Of a DNA stretch of 64,000 bases, positions 10,337-20,700 are shown piece by piece. The stretch is taken from contig NW_024881671.1 in assembly GCF_019059575.1 (NCBI RefSeq), forward strand, positions 310,001 through 374,000. Direction: 5' to 3'. The stretch comes from Amphibalanus amphitrite (lineage: Eukaryota; Arthropoda; Thecostraca; Balanomorpha; Balanidae). The position numbers and the translations under genes were made by a program. Each line of letters starts with the position of its first letter. Position 1 is the stretch's first letter. Under the pieces are notes generated by a model. The model made no database searches. It saw only the letters and a program-made list of their open reading frames with translations, and was not told the origin of the DNA.

Positions 10337-11689
10337 CAGTGTCCCGAAAGTTTTGCAACATCCTTAACGTTGTAAATTAAACACTTCAGAGTTGTCCTTT
10401 CCGCTTTATTTAACAACTAACATAGTCACCGCGAAGCCGGGCACACTTCTGGACACGTGATGGCATGCTGGCCACCAGGCGGCGCAGTGTGTCCGCGGAG
10501 ATGTCTCTCCAGGCCTTCTTCAGCCGGCGCTCGAGCTGACCCAGGTTGGTGGCGGGCTCCTGCTGGTCGAGGCTCTCCTTCATGATTGCCCACACATTCT
10601 CTATCGGGTTTAGGTCGGGGGAGTTGCCAGGCCACTCCCCTTTACCCCAAAACCCTGGGAGGTGTTCCGCACACCATTCTTGTGTCCGCTTTGCGGTGTG
10701 TGCTGGTGCGCCATCTTGCATAAAAATTCCTTCTGACCTCCGGTCGACGATTTTCTTCTCCGTGACACCGCCATTGCTGCTCTTACGGTTGACCGCCGGC
10801 AGAAGTGAGCCCTCCAGAATCTCGGACACGTAGTATGCGGTGTTGACAGTCTGGTTTTTTGGCACCACGTGAAGTTCAGTCAGGCCCTGTGCGGTCATTC
10901 CGCCCCACACCATGAGTTTCGCGGGGTGCTTGATGGTTTCAACCGGGGGCACTTCGTCGCGAGATTTCGCCCATACTCGATCGTTTTGCCGATTTGGCGT
11001 GTGCTGGATTTCGAAGATGGACTCGTAGGACCAGATGACGTTCTTGAACTCATCGAAGCCCCAATTTTTTACCCTCTTGCAAAATTCCAATCTTGCAAGC
11101 TTCTGTTTTCTTGTCATTTTCGGCTGTTTTGATCTTTTGTACGACCGGAAATGCTTCGACTGGGTCATGAACCGATGGACACCCGACTTTGACACCGGGT
11201 AACCCTTTCGCGTCAGCCGCGTGGCCAATTTCCTGACGCTTTGGCCACGCTTGCCAGCAGCTTTGGCACAGACGATTCTGGCGACGTTGGACACGGCACG
11301 CGGCCGGCCTGAACGTTTCTTGTCGGCTAACGGTTTGCCGTCGCGAAAACGTTTCCACCACCGGTAGACAGTGGTCCGATCGACGCCCAGCTTTTCTGCG
11401 ACAACCCCCTGCGCCACGCCACCTTCCAGCAACCCGATCGCGCGGGAGCGCACCGCCTCTCTGCGCGTTACCCGTCCGGCCACCTTCATGTCTGCGACTG
11501 ACCTAAGGTCAGACGGCGGCCGCCCCAGACGGGTCAGCCGTGCCCCGCGGCAATAACCGCCGCTGGGTCGGGTGGGCAGTCGCGCCGTCTACCCGGGACA
11601 AGCGGAAGGTTGCCAGTGGAACGTTGATATTAGCGGTAGAGACAAAACATATGGGAAAACGGATGTTGCAAAACTTTCGGGACACCCTG
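10337..11689 (-). mobile_element. Tc1/mariner element with TA duplication
   Basis: The ends are CAGTGTCCCGAAAGTTTTGC (left) and, read inward from the right, CAGGGTGTCCCGAAAGTTTT. They differ by a 2-bp indel, share the following GCAACATCC, and are each flanked by TA (10335-10336 and 11690-11691). The 1353-bp length and a single transposase frame are standard for the superfamily. Confidence 0.95.
10410..11489 (-). CDS. Tc1/mariner transposase, DD37E spacing, first catalytic Asp replaced by Tyr
   Basis: This 359-residue frame is full length for the family. An N-terminal helix-turn-helix (VAEKLGVDRTTVYRWWKRF, about residues 34-52) is followed by a GRPR hook (SGRPR) and a second DNA-binding segment. 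The catalytic core shows FMQDGAPAH with Asp at 259 and SPDLNPIENVW with Glu at 297, so 37 residues lie between them, the DD37E spacing known from mosquito ITmD37E-type elements. The first catalytic position reads WSYESIF where the family has WSDExxF: Tyr155 is encoded at 11025-11027 and is one base from Asp. The start at 11489 gives MKVAGRVTRREAV, a normal N-terminus. The protein should bind its ends but not cleave. Internal frames on both strands are shadows. Confidence 0.93.
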   Translation of the reverse strand: MKVAGRVTRREAVRSRAIGLLEGGVAQGVVAEKLGVDRTTVYRWWKRFRDGKPLADKKRSGRPRAVSNVARIVCAKAAGKRGQSVRKLATRLTRKGYPVSKSGVHRFMTQSKHFRSYKRSKQPKMTRKQKLARLEFCKRVKNWGFDEFKNVIWSYESIFEIQHTPNRQNDRVWAKSRDEVPPVETIKHPAKLMVWGGMTAQGLTELHVVPKNQTVNTAYYVSEILEGSLLPAVNRKSSNGGVTEKKIVDRRSEGIFMQDGAPAHTAKRTQEWCAEHLPGFWGKGEWPGNSPDLNPIENVWAIMKESLDQQEPATNLGQLERRLKKAWRDISADTLRRLVASMPSRVQKCARLRGDYVSC

Positions 11690-11825
11690 TACAGCGACGC
11701 AAAAATGTGCATCCAATAGCTCCTTTAACGCCCTTTTTGGAAAAGCTCTCTGATTTGACCTTAGCATTCACACTCGGGGCAAAGATAAACCCGCGCCCGG
11801 GTGGGTCTCTCAGCCAACTTCTCCA

Positions 11826-11872
11826 TGGAGATAACCTGGTGTGGCCTTTTTGGCCACACCAGGTTATCTCCA
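11826..11872. repeat. Perfect 21-bp hairpin with T5 loop
   Basis: Left arm 11826-11846 and right arm 11852-11872 are exact complements, with a 5-nt loop of T. The stem begins TGGAGATAACCTGGTGTGGC. It sits in decayed TTAA-family sequence. Confidence 0.95.
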
Positions 11873-12503
11873 AAAGCAAGCTAGTAAGACGCGGTAAAAA
11901 GCAATAGAAGCTGGCTATAAAATCTTTCAGAATTGTTATGGTCATTTCTTATCAGGTCATCGCTGAGGTAACTAGAGGTCACAAAATGTAAAATGCCTAT
12001 TCATGCATTTTTGTTCCCAATTTTGACAATTTTTCACAGATCGGATAATGCAAGCTGACTCATATGCCGAATCGCGATTTCGGCGAAACACGGTCTTGAG
12101 AAATAGTAATAGTTCACAGGACAAAGGCCATTTGATAATTTGATCTCGAAAGATCATTTTGGAAATTTGGCTTAAGGTCGAGATGACGGCCTAACTAGAA
12201 AAGATAAGGTCATGTTGCATATCAGTCGATCCGTGTTGTCGAGCTGAGTAAATCTAATGGGTTTTCACTTTTCATAGCACTAGCATGTTTGCATGGGTCA
12301 CGGTTGCAATTTGCCGATTGAGTGTGTCATGTTATCTTTCATTCGATATTTGAGTGTTTAGTTAACTTTGGTCCAAAGGAGTCTTATTCTTAGGCAAGGT
12401 TAATTGGCGTGACCGAGTGACCTGACCTTGAGCGACTCGGGTTATTGTGATTGGCTTGATGTCGTTGTTATTTAATGTCCAATTTAGCTGATCTAAAATA
12501 AAA

Positions 12504-12780
12504 ATGCCAAAAGCAAAAACCGATAAATCGAACCCAAAAGCGAAAAAGAGTAAAAAAAAAGGTTCAAAAGTCTTCAATGGAGCCGGAAATTTTGCGATTG
12601 GTTGCTGACGGACTTGCTGACGAAACGTCGTCCGTCGATCGTTTGCGAGAGGTGTCCCCTCCACTTCCGGTTGCTAGGGACTCTTCGTTGCTATGGCTTA
12701 CGTCACCAGGGCTTGAACTCCTTTGCCAGATAAGATTTGGTGGGGGCGATAGGTACAACGGCACGGCTGATGCGGCATAA
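12504..12780 (+). pseudogene. Possible decayed coding fragment with lysine-rich start (weak)
   Basis: An ATG at 12504 opens a 34-codon basic peptide (MPKAKTDKSNPKAKKSKKK...). An overlapping frame from 12577 reads MEPEILRLVADGLADETSS and runs 67 codons to 12780. A basic N-terminus followed by an acidic-helical segment in a shifted frame would fit a decayed ORF1-like gene, but no family motif is seen. It could be chance. Confidence 0.2.
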
Positions 12781-13136
12781 GTCCGCCTGGTGGTGCGGGC
12801 GAGCTCTGGGATCGTGTGTTAGCTCCGATAGTGCTCAAGACCTTGACCTTGCCGGGGTCCGAACCCCCAATAGTTTCGCTTCCGTACAATGCCACCTAAT
12901 GTATAAAGTAACGTATTTTGGTTCGAACATCACCCCCCCCCCCCCGCAGTCCTGAGAAATGAGAATGTGGTGGAGCCCCTGTTTTCTAAGACGTCCACAA
13001 GCAAAAATGTCCTGCTTTCGAACATAAATACAAGCGTGTCATTTTTGGTCACGGGTGGAATTTCTAGAGGCATGGAGGGCACAGATTACCTACACGGAGA
13101 GCCATACGCTTAGAGGGCAAAACAGCAACGTATTAG

Positions 13137-14067
13137 TAGGGGAGAGTGGTGCAGGAGGCCCCCCCTTAAGCTCAGTTGCTTTTTTTAGACAACTAATAAT
13201 ATTTAAGAGCTAACGTGTGCATGCGCTGTGAGCATGCATCATTTTCCCATACATATTTGCATTCAAAATGAATCTAGGGAGTACACAAACCGTAAACTTT
13301 AACATTTTGGAAAAAGTTGCAAAAGGGCCTCTTACACTATGGGTATGGTAAGACGCCCCCCCCCCCCCCTCGGGCGTTTAACAAGGCAAGTCGACTTGTA
13401 AAAGACGTTTTGCGAACACAGCTGCAAGGCCTTTTATTTCGAAAAGCTAAGCAAATACGGTGTTATCGAAACCAATAACACTTCCAAAGTGCTCGAACAA
13501 TGCGAAAACTAGCACAACCAAACGCTGATGACCAACGAAAATTGTACCTATTACTTCTAGAAAAAGAAACAGAAAAAAGAAACAAAAAACAAACTCCTTG
13601 AAAAAAGAATGCCACGCTTGCCGCAGGTGCAGGCGTTTTAGCATCGGGGGCGTTTTTTATCGGGGGGCGTTTTATAATCCTCGAAGGGAGGGCCTCTTAA
13701 AAAAATGCAGTGTTTTAACGTCACAATATTTATGGTTTATGAGACATTTGCAGCGCACCAGAACATGGTCTATTCTGAAGCTAACATGTGACAATTTCGA
13801 TGAGATAAGATTGCATTTGATAGTCATTGTTTTTTCAGATATATAAGGGTGATAAAGATGCATATATCTAGCAAGTAAAGGAGCAAAAACAGAAACAGGC
13901 TTACCAAAAGTCGCTGCGACGCACCTGATACCTCAGGTTTCGTGAGTTGTTGTTTCAAGAGGGCTTCTGCTTTACAAGAACATTAAAAAATAAATAACAT
14001 TATTGGTTTGGTAAAAAAGCGATGGGGCCTCTTACCGACCCTGGGCGTCTTACACGGATCTCCCCTA
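13137..14067. mobile_element. GGGGAGAG-ended TIR element, about 0.93 kb
   Basis: It begins TAGGGGAGAG and ends GATCTCCCCTA. The interior repeats the theme GGGCCTCTTA(C) and its complement (near 13325, 13690 and 14028) beside C homopolymers. The same terminus occurs at 32914-35145. No coding capacity. The superfamily is not assigned; the terminal TA may be the target site. Confidence 0.6.
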
Positions 14068-14349
14068 CCCTTAGTTATTTGCTCTGTTTCCATAGCGGGT
14101 ATTTCGCCGTCGCTAACGCAAATTAATAGCGTTCGTTTCTCCGTTTTATGGATGCGACTAGGTGTTGGGCAACATCGTCCGCTTGACCTTTACGGTTGTA
14201 AACATAATGTGATGGTGCGATCGAAGAGGTGACAGCCTGTCAGGGCCCATTTTGGACCCTTCTAGCACAAACAGTCCCGCATGACGTTTGCTTTGGCTAG
14301 CAGTATATATGTATATTGGCAGGTGATCGAATGAGAACGATGACATAAT

Positions 14350-15026
14350 TTCCAATGTTTGAAAATGTTTATTACAGCTACAGCTGCAAAACGCTAGCTT
14401 GGTGAAGTTTGTGGTAAGTGGGAAACACTGACTGACTCAGCTGGGCTGATGCAGTGTCTTAGGTACATATGCCGTTTAGCGACCGCAGCTGGCCGCTGGT
14501 GCTGGCTCCAGGTTATGGTGGCTGTATCCGTCACAACTGCTGGAACAGATCAAAGCTACTCAGAAGTCAGAGTGACTTGTGATGGCAACCTTGAGCGGGT
14601 AGTGCACATTGTGATGGCTTTTGACCGTAGTTATAGCAGGTGATGGTGCCTGCAGCAGCAGCCATAGGCGGCGGAACGGGGAGGGCACCGGGGCAACGTG
14701 CCCCCCTTTGATTTTGGCATTTTAACATTAGCCCTATGGGCGTTGCATGGAAATAATGGGACCAAAAGTTGGCAGTGCCCCCCTTAATTTAAGGTGTTCC
14801 GCCGCTACTGGCAGCAGCAGGCAGTGGTTGTAGCAGTTGACAGCTATTGATGGCTTATGGTTGCGGTAACTATATCAGCTGGTGATGCAGCTAGTTGTGA
14901 CTCACAGCGGCTGCTGGTAGCAAATGTTGGACAGCTGGTAGTGAAGCTGGTGATGACTGACGTTGACCGTAGCTGCCGCAGCTGGTGACAGCTGTAGCTG
15001 CAGCTCGGTGACGGGCAGTGCGCCCG
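14350..15026 (-). other. Likely 3' flank/UTR of the DEG/ENaC gene, CAGCTG-rich low complexity
   Basis: Between about 14450 and 15010 the sequence is an irregular run of GCTGGTGATGG/CAGCTG-like units, interrupted by the 143-bp MITE. A minus-strand AATAAA (TTTATT at 14368-14373) could be the polyadenylation signal of the channel gene. Confidence 0.35.
14665..14807. mobile_element. Small TIR element (MITE-like), 143 bp
   Basis: Ends TAGGCGGCGGAAC and GTTCCGCCGCTA form an inverted repeat with one indel. Further in, GGGCACC and GTGCCCCCC also pair. No clear target duplication in the CAGCAG-rich flanks. Confidence 0.5.
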
Positions 15027-16229
15027 TCAGCCGGTGGTGAGCTGCAGCGGGTCACCCTCACGCCACCAGCGGTACGCTCTCTCGGCCAGCTGCAGGCCCA
15101 GATGCAGCAGAGAGAGCGCCGAGGTGCCGAGCAGCAGGCCGACGTAGCCGCCTATCTCGCTGAGCAGCGAGACGAGTCGGTAGGTGGCGCGCTCCACCAC
15201 CTCCGTGTGCGGGTAGCGCTCCGTCACCAGACGCAGCGAGATGATGGGCATGCCGTGCTCCTCGTGCGTCTTCTTGTCGCGCCGCTCCAGCTGCACCGTG
15301 TAGGTGAGCTGCCGGCAGGCGGTCGGGCAGCCGCAGTCCGCAGCCTCAGAGGCGTTCAGCCGCAGGGTCAGCGCCGGCACCGAGCGGCACTCGGGCAGCT
15401 CGGGGTGCGAGTCGACCATCTGCGGCGAGCGGCAGCCGAAGCGGGCGGCGCGCGCCGCGAACAGACAGTCCGTCAGACAGAGCTCGCGCCGGTAGTGGGG
15501 CTCTGCGGAGCAGGGCGCGCGGCGCAGCGGCTCGCGCACCGTCAGCTCAGAGGTGACCAGCAGTTCAATGTTGTCATGGGGCAGCAGAAAGGTCCAGCCA
15601 TCCGGCTGTAGGCCCTCCACGCCCGGGTTGGCCACCACCGGCTGCTGATCCGAGTGAACAAACAAGTGCACACCGTACGGAAAATACTGCGAGAACATGT
15701 GGAACGTGCGGTACCAGACGGAGAGGTCCAGCAGCACGGGGCCCGAGGACTGCACCTTGCTGTCGGTGATGTAGGTGATCTGGTTGAGCACCTCGGCCGC
15801 GCTGATGTTGGGTGTGAACGTGTGGCACGTGGTGTAGAAGGTGTCGACAGCCCAGGTGCGCCACGAGCCGGTGGCCACCGGCACCTCGGGCGCGGCGCTG
15901 CCGGTGTCATCTGCGGTAAAACAGTTGGGATCACAGTTGACGAGTACTCCCTGCAGCGTGGCTCCCTGACTCCACCGTAACTGCGTCGGTGTTATTTGCT
16001 GGAGCGGTAGGAGATGTGGGTCCGGGTACGGTCCCAGCTGGCAGACGGTGACGCTCGGCACGGGCATCTGGTGGACAGCCACTCGGCGCATGGTGGTGTC
16101 GATCGGCTCGGAGAGGAAGCGGGCCACCAGCTGCCAGGTCTGCAGGCAGGCCGCCAGCAGACAGCAGAGCGGCACGGCCGCCCGCAGCAGCCACAGCAGC
16201 CGGCCGACCCAGCCGCCCGACGACGACAT
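15027..16229 (-). CDS. DEG/ENaC-family sodium channel subunit, intronless
   Basis: The predicted protein has 400 residues from Met at 16227-16229 (MSSSGGWVGRLLWLL); the frame is open further upstream, but that extension looks like untranslated sequence. TM1 lies at about residues 8-30 (LLWLLRAAVPLCCLLAACL). A cysteine-rich ectodomain follows, including CLTDC and the family-type block CGCPTACRQLTY. TM2 is EIGGYVGLLLGTSALSLLH, with the GxS selectivity-filter motif as GTS. In this family trimers form amiloride-type sodium channels gated by ligand, acid or mechanical force. At 400 residues it is shorter than usual (500 or more), the conserved HG motif before TM1 is not seen, and the Glu usual after the filter (SxxE) is His. 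It may be a compact divergent paralogue, a retrogene or a gene with a missing 5' exon. The long antisense frames here are shadows of its GC-rich codons. Confidence 0.9.
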   Translation of the reverse strand: MSSSGGWVGRLLWLLRAAVPLCCLLAACLQTWQLVARFLSEPIDTTMRRVAVHQMPVPSVTVCQLGPYPDPHLLPLQQITPTQLRWSQGATLQGVLVNCDPNCFTADDTGSAAPEVPVATGSWRTWAVDTFYTTCHTFTPNISAAEVLNQITYITDSKVQSSGPVLLDLSVWYRTFHMFSQYFPYGVHLFVHSDQQPVVANPGVEGLQPDGWTFLLPHDNIELLVTSELTVREPLRRAPCSAEPHYRRELCLTDCLFAARAARFGCRSPQMVDSHPELPECRSVPALTLRLNASEAADCGCPTACRQLTYTVQLERRDKKTHEEHGMPIISLRLVTERYPHTEVVERATYRLVSLLSEIGGYVGLLLGTSALSLLHLGLQLAERAYRWWREGDPLQLTTG

Positions 16230-17280
16230 GTTGGAAGAGAGGGGGGACTGGGCGGAGCAGAATAGGAGGTGGACACTGCAGAAAATGAACAAAGGGGAGG
16301 TGGAGTTGACAGCCTGGTAAGGACTGATGAATAAACGAAGTAAACGATGGCAAACGGTAACGCATATGAGGGAAAGAATGGAAATGATTCGCAATGCAAT
16401 ACCATCCGGCTACCGGCTTACGGTAACTAACCCTTGCTCTAGATCGAGTAACAGCTGCTACCTCGTCCTGTCCCAGCACTCGCCACCGCTGTTCTCTAGA
16501 TGATCCTGTCCTTTCCTGTTCACGGACGGTTACCAAATGCCAGGAGAATGTGAATGGTAGACGCTCCGGCTCAATACTACCCTTGATCAACGACCAGACG
16601 TTGTGCACACTGCACTGAATGCCCGATCCAGTAAGCCGGCTTAGGGGAGCCCATCGCCCCCTCGTCATTGAAAGCAGCCGCACAGTAACTATGCTATTCA
16701 GCAATAAAGAATGTGTGCCATCAAAGCAGCCCAGCGTCTTGATCAATATCTTAGCTTTGATGCTCTTCATTCGATAAACCAAGCTATTACTGTTCGATGA
16801 GCTGCTTTTTACCGTAGAAAGTTCACTGAATGCCATCGGCTGGTGACGTATGAAGTGGAGCGTAAATGATACAGGACGCACTAATTAATATGCCATTCAT
16901 GTTATTCGCAGATAGCCGAACGAGACAATGAACTACTCTTACTGCTTTTTATCACTCTATCTTAGCTGTTCGGAGCTATCACGAAAAACCCCTATGGGGG
17001 GCACCCCCCCCCTATCGGCCGGCGAGGGTTAAAACGGCTTTAATTTTAATAGCTAAACTCTCATTTATCTTGTTGAAATGAATATCTACCTATCACGCTT
17101 TTTTCGTTTTTCTTCCAACTCATAGGGTTTGGCTTGTATCTTACCGATGAAGGAAACATAGGAATATGTAAGTGACTTATATCTGAAAAAACGGACGCAT
17201 TTTGACTCGTCATCCTCTAAAATTATCAACAACTCGACATCCGTGATAGCGCCTATTGCTTACCGCGCTGTCCGCTGATC
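16230..17280. other. Upstream flank of the DEG/ENaC gene
   Basis: No gene is supported. A long minus-strand frame (15931-16881) overlaps the channel in another frame and lacks family features. A terminal fragment of a TTAA element sits at 16970-17032. Confidence 0.4.
16970..17032. mobile_element. Terminal fragment of a TTAA element
   Basis: It carries the hairpin CCCCTATGGGGGG followed by C8, then CGGCCGGCGAGGGTTAA. This matches the right end of T1/T2, and in reverse the block at 6690-6720. The other end is not identifiable. Confidence 0.55.
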
Positions 17281-17288
17281 CTCTGCGC

Positions 17289-17742
17289 CAGGGATGCGGA
17301 GCCGTGGAAAGTTCAGACGGCTCTGGCTCCGGCTCAGGCTCCCGGGTGAATTGTCATGGCGGCTCCGGGTCCGGCTCCGGCGGCTCCGGCTCCGGCTCCG
17401 GCTCCAGTACTCAGTACATCCCCTATGCAATTAAATACGGGTGGAACAAAAAAGACGATGGGATTGGTATACAATGCTTTTGTATTTGCATAGCAAGGCT
17501 ATTTTGAATATCACATGTACCTACTGTCACCGCCTTGTACTGTCAAACCGAATTATAGGTCAATCATGTTTTCCTCTTCAAAAAACAGGAGCCGGAGTCG
17601 CCCCCTTTTTACGGCTCCGGCTCCCGCACCGGGCTATATTGTTTCACGGCTCCAGCTCCGGCTCCGGCTCCGGGCAAAATATGGCGGCTCCGGCTCCAGC
17701 TCCGGCTCCGACTCCAGCTCCGGCTCCGGCTCCCCACCCCTG
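17289..17742. mobile_element. hAT-type MITE built of GGCTCC hexamers
   Basis: The ends are CAGGGATGCGGAGCC and GGCTCCCCACCCCTG. The flanks are CTCTGCGC at 17281-17288 and 17743-17750, an exact 8-bp duplication. Most of the 454-bp element is a (GGCTCC)n/(GGCTCT)n array at both ends (about 17318-17403 and 17611-17735) around an AT-richer core. It is related to the element at 43740-43969. Confidence 0.85.
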
Positions 17743-17750
17743 CTCTGCGC

Positions 17751-20700
17751 TGAACCCGTGCCGTAGCTACAGAACAGGGCAGGTGTGAGTCTGCACTGAA
17801 TCCGCGCTGTGGGTCCATGCGAGTCTGCGCTGAACCCGCGCCGTAGCCCCGGGCGGTGGCGCTGCCACCGACAGCCGCTGAGGAGGCGAACGGGGGAAGC
17901 GGCGAGCGAACTGCGACGTGGGGGGAGTGGTGGGCGAATGTGGTGTGATATCGCGTAGGACCACATCGGCTGGGCTACCGCGGATCCGTGTCAGGTGAGG
18001 ACAGAGCGGGGACAGCTAGGGGATGTTGTGCCGCGGGTTGTCGGCCGCGCCGCGGCCTCTCCGAGCCATGAGGCAGTGTGCGGACTGGGCATGCTGCGGC
18101 CGGCTGGTCGGTCTGTTTAGCTGTCATGGCGCTGACCGGGAACAGCTATGGCGGGCGCCTGTCACCGGCCGACTTCATCCAGGCTGCCTGTGGAATGGAC
18201 TAAGGGGCCATCTTGCTTCCACGAGTTACAGAGGATAACGACATAGGCACATGAAAAACTACCCTGTCAGGTGGTGCTGAATATTGATGTGTTCCCATGT
18301 TTTTGACACCATTGCCTGTCATTCGTGTAATGGTGAAAGGAAATTATTACATTTTCACCATTCAAACATTGTTTAAGCTAAGTATTACTTTGCTGTTACA
18401 GTCTTGTTATGTCTGTTGCTGTCTAGCGATGACTACTAGCGGGAGGAAATGAAAAACTTTCCTTGCAACCTTAGTCGAAATGGATTTTTTGTTTACATCA
18501 TTTCCTTGTTTCCGTGAAGGCATGCTTAGACAGCTGTCACTTTCGCGTCATCGAGGCAGTTGACTCGGTCGCATATATTGGCTGAAACATACATATTTAC
18601 CGTAGCAAATAACTTGCATGCTCTCAGTCAACACATGGTGATGCTCTTGATCTTTGGATCATTCAAATGTAGCTAAAAAGTAACACGTTACGACAATCGA
18701 TGGCAAAATTGAAGAGTGACTGACATTGCCATATAACTAACACCCTCGCAATGCTGCGATAACGATTGTTTAACAGGAATGGGCATCGCATCGAGTGCAA
18801 GATCACTTCCGACCACTCCTCCAGCCCCAGACAAACCGGCCATTGCGCCACATTCGCCGCCATCGGTGACGTCACGCCGTGCCGTGTGGCCGGCGCCCTG
18901 GGATGCAGTGCGATTAGCTAGCCGCGTACAGAGACCGTAAACGGCTCTCCGGTCGGCACACGGCACTCTGCCGGGGCAGTGGCCGACCCGAGCCGGGCCG
19001 GCGCAGCGGCCGCTCAATGGCCGGCCGGCCGGCCGGGGTGCCTCTAATTGGCCGACTCTCCCGCCGTAAATGTCCACGGCGCCTCCTATTCCTGAATTTA
19101 TGGGATTTGGTCGCGCGGAGCGCCCGGCCCGCAGCGCTCTAGAGGCGGCCGTCGAGCGGGATGGACACACCGCTGGAGAGGTGGCGGCCGTCTGCGAAGC
19201 ACTGCGGTGCTGGGGGCGGCCGCGGCCACGCAGTACGCAGCAGGCGGGTCGCTCTGTCTCTGAGAGAGGTCAAGCGTGAACCGACGACGGGAGTGAAGTC
19301 AAACTTTATTCCGCCACCCGCCGTCCGATGGCGACTGCAGCTCCGCACAGGAAGCTAACCCGGCGCCGTGTGATGCGATGCGGCGCAGTATCCAGCCGAG
19401 CGCCATGGACCCACCAAAAACTCAGCGTTCGGCGTCACCAGCGCTCGGCGATCAGCCCTGCTCACTGCTCAGTCCTTCTGCTCAGTTCACCTGTCATCTT
19501 TCCTTCTGAGCTTGAGCTTTTGCTAATGGGAGACCGCCGAGTGCTCATGATAGCGTGAGGACCCCAGGCAAACGTATGCAGCGGTCTTAGCAAAAACACA
19601 AGCCGCGACGGGCCAGATGAGGGCCATATTGGTTACGCAGTTCATCATTTGCAATGCTATGTGTAGTCTGCCTACGATTCCTCTCACCTGTGTCGATCTG
19701 CTGGCTGTGGCGGCCCGCGTGTGGCCCTCCCTATCGCCCCTGTCCCTCCCCTCTCCGCTGAGACCCGCCGGCCTGCGCGGAAGGCCGAGTCGTCCCTCCG
19801 CGTCTTTCATTAGATCCATTATCATTAGTGGCGCGGGCGGCGGATGGGTCGGTCGTTATACCGCGCCGGCCCACCTGCCGGGAGTCGGCAGAGCCCGCCG
19901 GCCGGTCACATTGGCTCGCGTGGGTCAGCCGCCTTACATCGGTCTGAGTGACGCTGAAAACCCGGACAAAATGATCGATCTGGAGCATGGTAGGTAGCAA
20001 GACTTGAACTAGATCGGCTGGGGAACCTGGATTGGTCATCATCTTTGTGACGGTTTTTGCTATTCGACCATGAGGTGTGCTGGCCGAGCCGAGTGCCGGG
20101 TGTGCTCCAGGTCGCACAGATGCTCGTTTGCTGGTTCCGGTTCCAGTTTTAGCGTTAGCGCTGTTATGTTCGATGTCCACGTTTCAGTCCTGAACACATG
20201 CACACGTTGGTGGTACTCAAATGATCCGGGCTGGTTCCGCTGATTGCGGTGCGCCGTTACAATGACACGGCTAATAAAGCAGATATTTGCGGTTACCTAA
20301 TCACCGCCGGACGGCCGTTGAGGTCGCGTGCTTGCCGCCCACTGCTGCCGCCAGCGTGCCCCGGTCTCACGCGGGGCTGGGTCGGGACGCCGCCGGCGGG
20401 ACGGGAAGGGGAGGCGGCAGCGGCAGTGGTAGCGACGGTCTGTGTAGAGAAGGATCACTAACCTGCGATTCGCCTGTTGGGACCAGATATGTTTCGCACC
20501 TACCGTCTTTACCGAAGTAAACGCTACCATTTTGCTAGAAGTCGTATTTTTTTTTTTTTACTGGGTGCATACGTAAGTACGTTTGCTTTATTCCGTTTTA
20601 GTTCGTTTTCCACGCTTGAAACCACTTATCGAGGTGCTCGTTTTCGGAGGCATGCGGATTTACTTGCTTTATGTTGTCGGTAGCTTCTGAGCCAGTTAAT

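Larger units (their letters stand above)
11692..13136. other. Repeat-derived intergenic sequence, no supported gene
   Basis: It holds decayed relatives of the TTAA family (ACCCGCGCCCGGGTGGG at about 11790, GGTCA motifs 11940-12420), a hairpin at 11826-11872 and a lysine-rich mini-frame at 12504-12606. A homopolymer C run lies at about 12932-12945. Confidence 0.5.

Noticed and set aside
15018-15611. 197-residue ORF antisense to the channel gene
   Set aside because: Shadow of GC-rich codons in the DEG/ENaC frame.
15931-16881. 316-residue minus-strand ORF
   Set aside because: Half overlaps the channel in another frame; the rest has no family motif or plausible start context.
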